A stretch of 64,000 nucleotides of DNA from an uncultured Acidobacteriota bacterium (GTDB lineage Bacteria > Acidobacteriota > Terriglobia > Bryobacterales > Bryobacteraceae). A program made the translations under genes and the position numbers. The stretch is from positions 62,001-126,000 of the forward strand of contig CADEFT010000005.1 in the NCBI GenBank assembly GCA_902826685.1, given 5' to 3'. Positions 1 through 11,061 of the stretch are shown piece after piece. Position 1 is the first letter of the stretch. Every line of letters starts with the position of its first letter. The notes below the pieces were generated by a model. It saw nothing but the letters and a program-made list of their open reading frames with translations, was not told the origin of the DNA and made no database searches.

Positions 1-1
1 C

Positions 2-427
2 ATGTGCCTGGACCGTTCGCGGATGGAGCTGTGGCTTACCCTGGCGGCCGCCGTGGCGCTCACCATCGCGGTCGACGACGGGCCGAAGGCGCTGGCCGGG
101 CTAGCGGCGGCGCTCGCCATTCTATTCGTTCAATATTCCAACCGCATGCTCAACTTCCTGGGCAGGATCAGCTACTCGCTCTACCTGGCGCATGCCCTGG
201 TGGCGGGCACTGTGGTCAACCAGGGCAGTAAATGGCTGGGTAGCTCGATGGCAGCGGGTTGGCTGTTGCTGTTGCTTACCCTTGCCGCCGTACTGGCCGT
301 TTCTCAACTGATGTATAAACTGGTGGAATCTCCAGCCAAGCGAATCGCCAGCTCGATTCGCTACCGGGCTCAGCAACGGCAGCCGCGGGTGGAGGCCGCG
401 GCCGCCGCCGCCTCCCAGCGATCCTAA
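2..427 (+). CDS. Acyltransferase family 3 (OafA/YrhL-like), C-terminal part
   Basis: The frame is open at the left edge of the window, so the N-terminal part of the gene is missing. The visible 141 residues contain several hydrophobic helices and the segment FLGRISYSLYLAH, which is typical of the last membrane helices of acyltransferase family 3 proteins. These inner-membrane enzymes transfer acetyl or other acyl groups to cell-surface glycans. The tail after the last helix (KLVESPAKR) also fits the family, and it ends in an alanine-rich stretch. The methyltransferase that follows after 19 bases may act in the same surface-glycan pathway; this is inference from position only. Confidence 0.8.
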   Translation: MCLDRSRMELWLTLAAAVALTIAVDDGPKALAGLAAALAILFVQYSNRMLNFLGRISYSLYLAHALVAGTVVNQGSKWLGSSMAAGWLLLLLTLAAVLAVSQLMYKLVESPAKRIASSIRYRAQQRQPRVEAAAAAASQRS

Positions 428-446
428 TTTTTTCAAGGCAGAATTT

Positions 447-1079
447 ATGATTACCAGAGCTTACAGCCGCCTGCAGGAATTCATGCTTCCGGTTACCGGA
501 GGAATCAAGTCCATCCGCATGGATAGCCTCGTGTACGACGCCAAGCGTCTCGATGTCACCCTCGGCGATTGGGACCGCGATCCCGGCGCCGGAACGATGT
601 GGGATCTTCTGACCGTTTGCATGCTCGCCCGCCACCTGAAGCCGAAGGTGTGTTTCGAGATCGGCACGGGCCATGGGCGAACCACGCATCACCTGGCGCT
701 CAACACGGCCGCCGAGACGAAAGTGTTCACGCTCGATATCTCATCGGACGAGGTCACAGGCTGCATTTTTCGCAATCAGCCCACGGCGTCGAAAATTTCC
801 TGTCTGGTGGCCGATTCCACCAAGTTCGACTTCTCTCCCTACAAAGGCAAGGCCGATCTGATCGTGGTGGATGGCGATCACAGCTACGAGGGGGTGGTGC
901 GCGACACCGAACGCGCGCTCGAAATGATGTCGCCCGCGGGTTGCATTCTGTGGGACGATTTCGCGCCCACCTGGCCGGGCGTGATCAAGGCGCTCAAAGA
1001 GCATCGCCTGGCCGGCGAGTTCCGGCGCATCGCGGGCACCAAGTGGGTCGTGCACTGCCCGAGCGCCAGGCTCTCCTGA
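447..1079 (+). CDS. Class I SAM-dependent methyltransferase (Methyltransf_24 type)
   Basis: A 210-residue soluble protein. The SAM-binding loop is seen as FEIGTGHGRTT, followed by the acidic end of strand 2 (FTLDIS) and the later strand VVDGDHSYEGV, a signature of the Methyltransf_24 / cephalosporin-hydroxylase-like group. WDDF occurs near the end. The substrate cannot be told; relatives methylate sugars or small hydroxy compounds. It starts 19 bases after the acyltransferase stop, in the same direction, so co-transcription in a surface-polysaccharide operon is plausible. The ATG has only a weak AAGG upstream. Confidence 0.78.
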   Translation: MITRAYSRLQEFMLPVTGGIKSIRMDSLVYDAKRLDVTLGDWDRDPGAGTMWDLLTVCMLARHLKPKVCFEIGTGHGRTTHHLALNTAAETKVFTLDISSDEVTGCIFRNQPTASKISCLVADSTKFDFSPYKGKADLIVVDGDHSYEGVVRDTERALEMMSPAGCILWDDFAPTWPGVIKALKEHRLAGEFRRIAGTKWVVHCPSARLS

Positions 1080-1082
1080 CTC

Positions 1083-1778
1083 CTACTCAAGCGCCATGAA
1101 CTTCTTGAGGCCGCCGAGGGTGAATTTCTTGCTGCGCACGAATTCGAGCAGCTTGCCTTCCTTCTCGCGGATCTGATTGACCTTGGACGGAATCTGGTCG
1201 CGCTTTTCCGCAGGCACCAGCGCCAGACCGTTCTCATCGCCGTGCAGCAGGTCGCCGGGTTTGACCACCATGCCCAGCACCTGCACCGCCACGCCCACGC
1301 GTACGATGCGGTAGTTGGCGTGGCTTGCCACCCGGCCGCGCGCGAAATACTGGAAGCCCAGCTTGCGCACTTCCGGGATGTCGCGGACGCCGCAATCGCT
1401 CACCAGGGCAATCGCGCCCAGACGCTGCGAGATGGAGCAGACGATTTCGCCGGCGTGCGCGGCGTAGTCGCCGTGCGCGCCCATCTCCTGCAGCACGACG
1501 ATGGCCGGCTTCGGGCTCTTGTCGATCGCCGAATAGAGCTCGTAGAAAGTACGGTTGTCCCGCTTGTCCATGCGCGTCACGGTCTCCACCTGCGCCGTTA
1601 CCGCGTAGCCTATGGTGCGGCCCAACTCGGGAAAAATGCACTGCAGGGCGAGCGGCGTGAAGCCCTCTTCATCCGGCCGGACTCCCAACAGTTCAATCGC
1701 GTTGCACAGGGTAGGGGTGTCGACACCCTTCAGGTATTCGAGAAATTCTTGGCTGGTCATCCGGGTTTCAGACAGCAT
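1083..1778 (-). CDS. RraA family protein (HMG/CHA aldolase or demethylmenaquinone methyltransferase-like)
   Basis: A 231-residue protein with the RraA fold signature: a conserved glycine region (HAGEIVCSISQRLGA) followed by SDCGVRD, in which the Arg-Asp pair binds metal and substrate in HMG/CHA aldolases. The family contains class II pyruvate aldolases, oxaloacetate decarboxylases and the RNase E regulator RraA. The sequence does not decide between them, and annotations as menaquinone methyltransferase are historical. It is convergent with the methyltransferase, with only 3 bases between stops. An in-frame ATG at 1760 is an alternative start; neither start has a clear Shine-Dalgarno sequence. 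Confidence 0.82.
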   Translation of the reverse strand: MLSETRMTSQEFLEYLKGVDTPTLCNAIELLGVRPDEEGFTPLALQCIFPELGRTIGYAVTAQVETVTRMDKRDNRTFYELYSAIDKSPKPAIVVLQEMGAHGDYAAHAGEIVCSISQRLGAIALVSDCGVRDIPEVRKLGFQYFARGRVASHANYRIVRVGVAVQVLGMVVKPGDLLHGDENGLALVPAEKRDQIPSKVNQIREKEGKLLEFVRSKKFTLGGLKKFMALE

Positions 1779-2145
1779 AGCAGGATTTCTGGAACCGGGC
1801 GTACGACGTTTGTGAGGTAAGAACTACCACTTTCTTGAAACCGCCACAACCACATTGGGATTCATTTCAGGACACAGGTGGAATGGCCTTTGCTTCAAGT
1901 CGTTGATTCGAAGCGTCTGGCCGGGAACGGCCCACCGCCTGCTTATAAGAGGAACCGTAGGAAGTTCTTGGCGACGGGAAGCAAGAGGGGGCGAAGGGTT
2001 GTTCCTCCTTGCGATCACAATAGACCTCCCTGTGTTTGAATCCTACCTAAGCGGACCCACCAAAAAATCCCGCCCAACCGAAAGCTCATTCTTGTACCCC
2101 GTCGCCAGGGCTTTCTCCGCTCCCCCGTAAAGATTCCGCCCGCCG
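1779..2145. other. Intergenic stretch without a convincing gene
   Basis: Short open frames occur on both strands (for example 1824-2018 minus and 1855-2130 plus), but their translations show no recognisable domain, no ribosome binding site and amino-acid use unlike the neighbours. The stretch lies upstream of the RraA-like gene (minus) and of the small ORF at 2164 (plus), so it may hold their promoters. I could not pick a convincing -35/-10 pair. Confidence 0.4.
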
Positions 2146-2163
2146 ATGCCGATAAGAGTGTCC

Positions 2164-2340
2164 ATGACGCAAGCACAGCGTGAAGTCACCAACCACATCG
2201 AATTTCAAGTGAGCCTGTTGAAACTGCTGGCGGTGCCGCAGTCATACGGTTCAGTGAAGCCCGAAGCGGATGGTGCCGGCAAGACCGAGCAGGCGCAGAT
2301 GGAAGAGCTGGTGGCGCGGGTGACGCGCCCGAAGCGCTAA
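2164..2340 (+). CDS. Small hypothetical protein
   Basis: A 58-residue frame starting MTQAQREV; an upstream in-frame ATG at 2146 would add six residues. The protein is hydrophilic with a short amphipathic segment, has no signal peptide and no family I recognise. Its stop codon lies inside the left arm of a strong stem-loop, which is how real gene ends often look, and this is the main support for its being a gene. It converges on the TonB-like gene. Confidence 0.35.
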   Translation: MTQAQREVTNHIEFQVSLLKLLAVPQSYGSVKPEADGAGKTEQAQMEELVARVTRPKR

Positions 2341-2389
2341 AGGGCCGCGAGGCCCTCAGTTAGAGAAAGAGGCCGCGAGGGCCCTTAGA
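2338..2389. terminator. Bidirectional stem-loop between convergent genes
   Basis: An inner perfect hairpin (AGGGCC, loop GCGA, GGCCCT at 2341-2356) is followed by a second copy of GGCCGCGAGG at 2371-2380. An alternative outer stem pairs CTAAAGGGCC (about 2336-2345) with GGCCCTTAG (about 2380-2388) with one bulge. Both flanking stop codons fall in the arms. There is no long T-run, so the mechanism is not certain. Confidence 0.5.
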
Positions 2390-3398
2390 GCAAGCGGAAG
2401 TTTACTTCGATAGTGGCTGCGACTGCGACTGGTTTGCCGTCTTTATAGCCGGGCCGGAAGCGCCACTTCTGCACCGCCTCGATCGCCTTTTCATCCAATC
2501 CCAAACCGAGCGGCCGCACGACGCGCAGATTGCGCGGCTTACCGTTTTCATCTACTTCGACATAGAGAACCACGGTGCCCTGGAATTTCGCTTTGCGGGC
2601 TTCTTCCGAGTATTCCGGCTCGACCTTGAAGACCAGGGACGGAGCCGATACGCCGCCACCGATCTTGTAGACGCCACCGCCTACGTTGCCACCCTCGCCC
2701 GGACCGTAGCCTGTGCCTTTGCCGGAGCCTACGCCGCCACCCGACCCGGAGCCGATTCCGGCGCCTGAGCCGGTGCCATTGGAGGGCGGGCCGAGTTTGG
2801 CAAGCGGATCGCCAAACAACGGCAGGTTACTTTGCGGCAGCTTGGCGTCCGGCTGGATCTGCAGAGTGGGTTCCATGATCAGCTTGGGCTGTTCGTTATG
2901 GACCACCTGAGCCGGAGGTGTGAATTGTTTCGGAGCGGGCCGGGGCAGCTTGCCTTTGGCCGGAGGCGTCAAAGAGCGATCGCCGCCACCGCCACCACCG
3001 CCCATCGCTTGCTTCTGAGGGGCGTTCTTAGGAACGTAAGGAGCGAGATCGGGAGCCACCAGCGTGATCGTATCCTTGACCTTCTGCTGGATCTTGTCGT
3101 TGGTGCCGATCAGCAGCGCCAGGCTCAGCACGACGGCGTGGACGACCAGAGAAAGACTGCCGGCGCGCTTTTCCTGCCCGCCCGTGAGGCCCCAAATGTC
3201 TTTGACCGCGACCGGCTTTGACGTCAGCTCCAGCGGCGGCAACTTCGGTGGGTTGATCGCTTCCTGGATGTTGCGGACAAACGCCTTGTACCAGGGAACG
3301 TTGGACTCGGCCAGCAGGAGGCGTCCGAGATGGTCGTCGGCGCGGTACGCCGAGCCAGGCTCATCGGTTTGTCGGTATGGATGGGTTTCTACTGACAT
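2385..3398 (-). CDS. TonB family protein (energy transducer)
   Basis: 337 residues from the ATG at 3398 (an in-frame upstream start at 3428 exists). It has an N-terminal cytoplasmic part of about 90 residues, one membrane helix (LVVHAVVLSLALLIG, about residues 83-100), then a long proline- and glycine-rich periplasmic linker, and a C-terminal TonB domain of about 85 residues with the YPEEAR-like element EPEYSEEARKAKFQG, the GLDEKAIEAVQKWRF box and a final beta strand. TonB couples the proton motive force, via ExbB/ExbD, to outer-membrane transporters. In acidobacteria such proteins are numerous, and some with long cytoplasmic N-termini may have other roles. No exbB/exbD or receptor gene is nearby. 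Confidence 0.82.
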   Translation of the reverse strand: MSVETHPYRQTDEPGSAYRADDHLGRLLLAESNVPWYKAFVRNIQEAINPPKLPPLELTSKPVAVKDIWGLTGGQEKRAGSLSLVVHAVVLSLALLIGTNDKIQQKVKDTITLVAPDLAPYVPKNAPQKQAMGGGGGGGDRSLTPPAKGKLPRPAPKQFTPPAQVVHNEQPKLIMEPTLQIQPDAKLPQSNLPLFGDPLAKLGPPSNGTGSGAGIGSGSGGGVGSGKGTGYGPGEGGNVGGGVYKIGGGVSAPSLVFKVEPEYSEEARKAKFQGTVVLYVEVDENGKPRNLRVVRPLGLGLDEKAIEAVQKWRFRPGYKDGKPVAVAATIEVNFRLL

Positions 3399-3588
3399 CG
3401 CTGCCACTTTTATCGAACCGAACCGCACTCGCCTTTACAGACGCTGAGAATTGAAGAATCGTTGCAGAATCTTGTAGATCTGCGTGGATCGCCCTCTCCA
3501 GCAGTGTAACACGTTCAGTCAAATAGGGTTTGGAAATTCCGAAAGCCATAGATCGATTGTGTGCCTGGGGCCGACCGGGCCGTCGTAA

Positions 3589-3617
3589 TTGACAATATTA
3601 CACTCACATTATTGCAT
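3589..3617 (+). promoter_or_regulatory. Possible sigma-70-type promoter of clpB
   Basis: A perfect TTGACA at 3589-3594 is followed, after 17 bases, by TTGCAT, a poor -10. TATGAT at 3631-3636 is a better -10 but has no good -35. The region is AT-rich compared with its surroundings. I saw no CIRCE element and no heat-shock sigma consensus. Confidence 0.3.
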
Positions 3618-3661
3618 TTTAAAACGCTCATATGATATTCTCCAATCGGAGGCCTTGCCCC

Positions 3662-6286
<2,625 letters not shown>

Positions 6287-6353
6287 CAAAGATGGTTGCG
6301 TCGGAAACGGCCCGTCGCGCGTCTAAGGCTTATAGAGGAGGCTTGCCAAACGG

Positions 6354-8711
6354 ATGGAACATTCAACCGAGATCGCCAAAGTCAGGGAGCTGCCGCTGCT
6401 TCCTCTGAAGAACGTCGTGTTGTATCCGCACCTGATGCTGCCGCTGACGGTGGGACGGCCGGCGTCGATAGCCGCGGTAGAGCGCGCCCTGCATTCCGAG
6501 GATCAGGAAATCATTCTGGTCGCCCAGCGCGACCCGAAGGCGGAAAATCCCGGTAAAGACGATCTCTACACCATCGGCACGCGCGCCGCGATCCGCCGCT
6601 TCTCCAAGGGCGAGGAACAGATCGAGGTCTTCGTGCTCGGTGTCGAGCGTGTGGCGCTGGTCAAGGTCGAAGAGGGCGACGGCTACCCGGTCGCGCGGTT
6701 TCTCCCCCTGCCTTTGCCGGTCGATTCCGGGCCGGAAGTCGAAGCGCTTGAGCGCGCCGTCTCCGAGCTCACTTCAAAGGCCATCGCCCTGGCGCAGTCG
6801 GGCAACAACATGGATCTGGAGCGCCTGCTCCATCACACCGACGATCCGTTGCGGCTGGTGTTTCTGGTCGCATCGATGCTCAGTCTCGATCTGCCGAAGG
6901 CGCAGGCGCTGCTTGAAGCCCAATCGCGGCTGGACGCGTTGCGGCTGATGCATACCTACCTCTCTTATGAGGTGCAGGTGCTCGAGCTGCGCAACAAGAT
7001 CAACACCGAAGCCAAGTCGGAGATGAGCAAGGAACAGAAGGAGTATCTGCTGCGCCAGCAGATGCGCGCCATTCAATCCGAGCTTGGTGAAAAAGGCGAC
7101 GAGAAAGCCGAGATCGACCTGCTGCGCGAGCAGTTGGCGAAGGCCGACCTGCCGGACGACGTCCGCAAGGAAGCCGAGCGCGAGCTGCGGCGTCTCGAAA
7201 GGCTGCCCGCCGCCGCGCCCGACTATCACGTCATCCGCACGTATCTCGAATACGTGCTCGAATTGCCGTGGCGCAAACTGACCGAAGACCATCTCGACAT
7301 CCCGAACGCCCGCGAGGTGCTCGATGCCGATCACTACCATCTGAAGGACGTCAAGGAGCGCATCCTCGAACACCTGGCCGTGCTGAAGCTGAACCCCACC
7401 GCCAAGGCGCCGATCCTGTGCTTTGTCGGACCTCCGGGTACCGGCAAAACTTCGCTTGGCCAGTCGATCGCGCGGGCCATTGGACGCAAGTTCGAACGGT
7501 TCTCGGTCGGCGGCCTGCACGACGAAGCCGAGCTGCGCGGCCACCGCCGCACCTATATCGGCGCGATGCCGGGGCGTCTGGTACAGGCGATGCGCCGTGC
7601 CGGAGCCGCCAATCCGGTCATCCTGCTCGATGAAGTCGATAAGCTTGGGCGCGACTACCGCGGCGATCCCGCGGCGGCGCTGCTCGAAGTTCTCGATCCG
7701 GAACAGAACAACAAGTTCCGCGACAACTATCTCGACCTGCCCTTCGACCTGTCGAAGGTCCTGTTCATCGCGACGGCCAACGCGCTCGACACCATTCCGC
7801 GTCCACTGCTCGACCGCATGGAGATCCTGCGCCTAGCCGGTTACAGCGAGGAAGAGAAGATCGAGATCGCCAGGAAGTACATCATTCCGCGGCAGCTCAA
7901 GGAGACCGGCCTGCCGGCCGAGCGCGTGATCTTCGACGATTCGGCGGTGCGCGCCATCATCGGCGGCTACACGCGCGAGTCGGGCCTGCGGCGGCTTGAA
8001 CAGACGGTGGGCCGCGTCGCCCGCAAGGTGGCGCTGCGCGTCGCGCAGGGCGGCGAGACCGATATGGTCATCACCCGCGACGATGTGGCCGAGATGCTGG
8101 GGCCCGAAGTCTTTTTCCCCGAGCAGATGCGGCGCAACCTCGAACCCGGCGTGTCGCCCGGCCTTGCCTGGACCGAAACCGGCGGCGACGTGCTCTACAT
8201 AGAAGCGACGCTGCTGCCGGAAGGAAAAGGCATGACGCTCACCGGCCAGTTGGGCGAGGTGATGCAGGAATCGGCGCGCGCGGCGCAGAGCTACATCTGG
8301 TCGCATGCCAGGGAGCTCGGTATCAACACCGATAAGTTCAAGAACTTCGGTGTACACGTCCACGTGCCGGCGGGTGCGGTGCCGAAAGACGGCCCTTCGG
8401 CGGGCATCACGGCGGCGGTGGCTCTCGCTTCGCTCTACACAAATCTACCGGCGCGCGGCGATACCGCCATGACCGGTGAGATCACGCTGACGGGCCTGGT
8501 GCTGCCGATCGGCGGGTTGAAGGAGAAGGTTTTGGCGGCGCGGCGCGCGGGCATCCGGCGCATCGTGATGCCGAAGCCTAATGCCAAAGACCTGCGCGAT
8601 CTGCCCGAAGACGTGCGCGCGGAGATGGAGTTCATTCCGGTGGACCGGATTGAACAGGTCTTCGCCGCCACGATCCCGCAGTTGTCGAGCCGCCTCGCCC
8701 AGGCGGCCTGA
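6354..8711 (+). CDS. lon: ATP-dependent protease Lon
   Basis: 785 residues, typical for LonA. An N-terminal LON substrate domain (starting LPLLPLKNVVLYP) is followed by a helical linker, an AAA+ module with Walker A GPPGTGKT (359-366), Walker B VILLDEVDK, and the protease domain with the dyad Ser682 in DGPSAG and Lys725 in GGLKEK. Lon degrades damaged and regulatory proteins in the cytoplasm. It lies 67 bases downstream of clpB with GAGGAGG about 12 bases before the ATG, and is probably co-transcribed with clpB or has its own promoter in the gap. Confidence 0.97.
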   Translation: MEHSTEIAKVRELPLLPLKNVVLYPHLMLPLTVGRPASIAAVERALHSEDQEIILVAQRDPKAENPGKDDLYTIGTRAAIRRFSKGEEQIEVFVLGVERVALVKVEEGDGYPVARFLPLPLPVDSGPEVEALERAVSELTSKAIALAQSGNNMDLERLLHHTDDPLRLVFLVASMLSLDLPKAQALLEAQSRLDALRLMHTYLSYEVQVLELRNKINTEAKSEMSKEQKEYLLRQQMRAIQSELGEKGDEKAEIDLLREQLAKADLPDDVRKEAERELRRLERLPAAAPDYHVIRTYLEYVLELPWRKLTEDHLDIPNAREVLDADHYHLKDVKERILEHLAVLKLNPTAKAPILCFVGPPGTGKTSLGQSIARAIGRKFERFSVGGLHDEAELRGHRRTYIGAMPGRLVQAMRRAGAANPVILLDEVDKLGRDYRGDPAAALLEVLDPEQNNKFRDNYLDLPFDLSKVLFIATANALDTIPRPLLDRMEILRLAGYSEEEKIEIARKYIIPRQLKETGLPAERVIFDDSAVRAIIGGYTRESGLRRLEQTVGRVARKVALRVAQGGETDMVITRDDVAEMLGPEVFFPEQMRRNLEPGVSPGLAWTETGGDVLYIEATLLPEGKGMTLTGQLGEVMQESARAAQSYIWSHARELGINTDKFKNFGVHVHVPAGAVPKDGPSAGITAAVALASLYTNLPARGDTAMTGEITLTGLVLPIGGLKEKVLAARRAGIRRIVMPKPNAKDLRDLPEDVRAEMEFIPVDRIEQVFAATIPQLSSRLAQAA

Positions 8712-8712
8712 C

Positions 8713-10587
8713 TTATCGCAGAATGCTCCGGAGACTGACTCGGTCGTCGGTCCAGGTCAGGACACGCCCTTCCGGGCCGCCCCGCGCCAGTCTCTGGTCC
8801 TTGGTCACCATCATCCACACCGACGCACTCACGCCACGGTCCGGATCGGCCGCCGATTCCAAACGGTAGGCCGGCCACCCGAGCGTGGCGGCCATCCCGC
8901 GAACAACCGGCTCCAGGTCCAGATACTGATTGGTAACGTGCACCAGCAGGACGCCCGAAGGCTTCAGATGCCTGCGATAAACGGCCGCCGCTTCGGCTGT
9001 CAGCAGATGCGCGGGCACCGAGTCGCTCGAGAACGCGTCCACGGCCAGCAGATCGAATTCCTGCGCCGGCTGCGCCGCCAGCTCCAGGCGCGCATCTCCC
9101 AACACCACGTCCACCCTGGCTTGAGAGTCCGCCAGGTAAGTGAAGTAGTCCCGGGCCAGCCGTTCCACGGCGGGATTGATTTCGTAGAAGCGGATTTGGT
9201 CGCCGGGCTGGCCGTAGGCGGCCGCGGTGCCCACGCCTAATCCGATCACTCCGGCGCGCAACGGATGCGCCAGAGTGCGCATGGCGATGCCCAGCGCGCT
9301 CTCCGGACCATAGTAGGCCGTGGGCCAGGCGCGTTTGGCCGGATCGAGCAGTTGGTAGCCATGCGTCACCCGGCCATGCGATAAAGACCGCCGGCCATCC
9401 CGTTCGGAAACGCGCAATACGCCGAAGAAGTTGCGGCGCGCCTCAAGCGTTTTGCCTTCGCCTTCCGAGGCGAGCGACGCCATGGCGATCAGCGCCGCCA
9501 GGATTGCCGTTCGCCGCAGGGAGCGCGAGGCGCCGGCGAGCGGCAGCAAACAAGAGCCCGCCAGCGCGAGTTCAAACTCGGCGAAGCTCGAAAATACGGC
9601 CGGTGCCGCCAGCGCCACCAGCGATCCGCCGAAAGCGCCCCCCGCCGAAAGGAGCAGGTAGAAACGTGTGAGCCCGGCGCGCTCCGGCCGCGACCTGGCC
9701 AGTTCCCCGTGGCAGATCATCGCGCAGACGAACAGCACCGCCGAGTTGGCGGCGATATGCGCCCCCAGGGGAGCGCGCAGGCCAAGAGCCTTGATCACGC
9801 AGGCGACGGAAATGGCGGCGGCGGCGAGTCCGGTAAACAGAGCCGGTTGGTAGAATCGTGCCGACGAAAACGCCAGGATGAACGTGACCAGATATAGCGC
9901 CAGCGGCAGCACCCAGAGAAACGGAGTGGCTGGAATCTCCTGCGTCATCTGGTTGGTCACGGCTAACAGAAGCATGCTGCCGCAGGCCGGCGCCGCCAGC
10001 CAACGCCAGTTCCATCCTGGAGAGGCTTCCGGCGCCACTCGGCCAACCGCTGGAGCCAGCCACGCATAGAGGCCGCAGAAGACCGCAAACGTCCCCGACC
10101 ACCACGTCCATTGCGCGCTCAGCCCCATGGTTGGCTCAAACAGGAACGGGTAGGAAAGCAATCCCGCCAGCGACCCTGCATTGGACAGGGCATACAGACG
10201 GTAAGGCGATGCCGCGGCGCTGAACCTCTGGATCAGCGGACTCACCGTGGCGAGCACCAGGTAGGGAAGTCCGATCGACGCGCCGAGCGCCGCCAATACG
10301 CCAATCGCCGTCCGGCTGTCTGACACCGGCTCGGGCGTCGCGCGCAGCACCGCCGCCACCGCGGCGGCGAGCAGGAGCCAATGCACCACCCGAGGCAGGC
10401 GTCCGGCCACGAAGTGCGCCCAGGCATATCCGGCCAGCAGCAGCGATTGAAAGAAGACCAGGCAGATCGTCCAGACCGAAGGGCCGCCGCCGAACCAGGG
10501 CAGCAGGAACCGGCCCATCATCGGCTGCACCTGGAACAGCAGAAAGGCTCCGCTGAAGATGGCGGCCTGCTCGGCGATCAACCTCAC
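8713..10587 (-). CDS. Membrane protein fused to a spermidine synthase-like domain
   Basis: 624 residues. The N-terminal about 390 residues are hydrophobic with roughly ten helices (beginning with IFSGAFLLFQVQPMMGRFLLPWFGG, a recognisable start of the 'fused MFS/spermidine synthase' group). The C-terminal part is a Rossmann domain with GLGVGTAAAYG, a nucleotide-binding FYEINP, VVLGDAR, and AVDAFSSDS at the place of the active-site Asp region of polyamine aminopropyltransferases. The canonical DxxDP-type motif is altered, so true spermidine synthesis is doubtful. The substrate is unknown. The start overlaps the stop of the upstream DUF2786-like gene by four bases (ATGA), so the two are translationally coupled. 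Confidence 0.78.
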   Translation of the reverse strand: MRLIAEQAAIFSGAFLLFQVQPMMGRFLLPWFGGGPSVWTICLVFFQSLLLAGYAWAHFVAGRLPRVVHWLLLAAAVAAVLRATPEPVSDSRTAIGVLAALGASIGLPYLVLATVSPLIQRFSAAASPYRLYALSNAGSLAGLLSYPFLFEPTMGLSAQWTWWSGTFAVFCGLYAWLAPAVGRVAPEASPGWNWRWLAAPACGSMLLLAVTNQMTQEIPATPFLWVLPLALYLVTFILAFSSARFYQPALFTGLAAAAISVACVIKALGLRAPLGAHIAANSAVLFVCAMICHGELARSRPERAGLTRFYLLLSAGGAFGGSLVALAAPAVFSSFAEFELALAGSCLLPLAGASRSLRRTAILAALIAMASLASEGEGKTLEARRNFFGVLRVSERDGRRSLSHGRVTHGYQLLDPAKRAWPTAYYGPESALGIAMRTLAHPLRAGVIGLGVGTAAAYGQPGDQIRFYEINPAVERLARDYFTYLADSQARVDVVLGDARLELAAQPAQEFDLLAVDAFSSDSVPAHLLTAEAAAVYRRHLKPSGVLLVHVTNQYLDLEPVVRGMAATLGWPAYRLESAADPDRGVSASVWMMVTKDQRLARGGPEGRVLTWTDDRVSLRSILR

Positions 10588-11009
10588 CGCGCCGCGCGCT
10601 CCTGGGCTTCGGCCGAATCGCCGAACACTTCCTCGCGGATGATGCGATCGGTCACTTCCATCAGGTAGCGCTCAAGTTCGCGGTGGATCTCCTGATACTC
10701 GGGCCATAGCGTCCGCTGCACAAAGCTTTGCGGCGCGCGCACCATCACCGTGGTATGGCGCTGCCCCTTGTAACGATAAGGATCGAGCCCATAGCGGCGG
10801 CAAAGCGAGGCGAACAGCCGTCGCGACCATTCATCGGCGAGGGTGAACCGGAATTCGGTGGATCGCTCCTGGCGCTCGGCTTCGCCCAGGCGTTTGCGAA
10901 TGCGCTCGGCCGCGGCCGCCGCCGCCGATCGTTCTCCCGGCGTGGTGGCGCCGGAATAAAGCGCCTCGATCCGGCGAAGCTTATCGCGCAGTTCACGCTC
11001 CAGGCTCAT
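10584..11009 (-). CDS. DUF2786-like small protein
   Basis: 141 residues from ATG at 11009 (MSLERELRDKL); an upstream in-frame start at 11090 overlaps the divergent gene. The first 45 residues (LRRIEALYSGATTPGE then an alanine-rich helix AAAAAAERIRKRL) resemble DUF2786, a small helical domain seen in phage and bacterial proteins. The rest is charged and helical, without membrane segments. Function unknown. The stop overlaps the start of the downstream membrane/spermidine synthase gene, indicating an operon. Divergent from the radical SAM gene with about 50 bases between starts. Confidence 0.6.
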   Translation of the reverse strand: MSLERELRDKLRRIEALYSGATTPGERSAAAAAAERIRKRLGEAERQERSTEFRFTLADEWSRRLFASLCRRYGLDPYRYKGQRHTTVMVRAPQSFVQRTLWPEYQEIHRELERYLMEVTDRIIREEVFGDSAEAQERAAR

Positions 11010-11061
11010 CGTGCGCGCACCGCGATCTGAGGCTTCATCCATCGATGGTACACTCGGAACC

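Noticed and set aside
1824..2130. Short frames on both strands in the 1.8-2.1 kb gap
   Set aside because: No ribosome site, no domain and odd composition.
3541..3661. Search for a CIRCE or sigma-32 site upstream of clpB
   Set aside because: No TTAGCACTC-type inverted repeat and no CTTGAA/CCCCAT pair; a weak CAATA/TATTG inverted repeat near 3593-3614 is too short to name.
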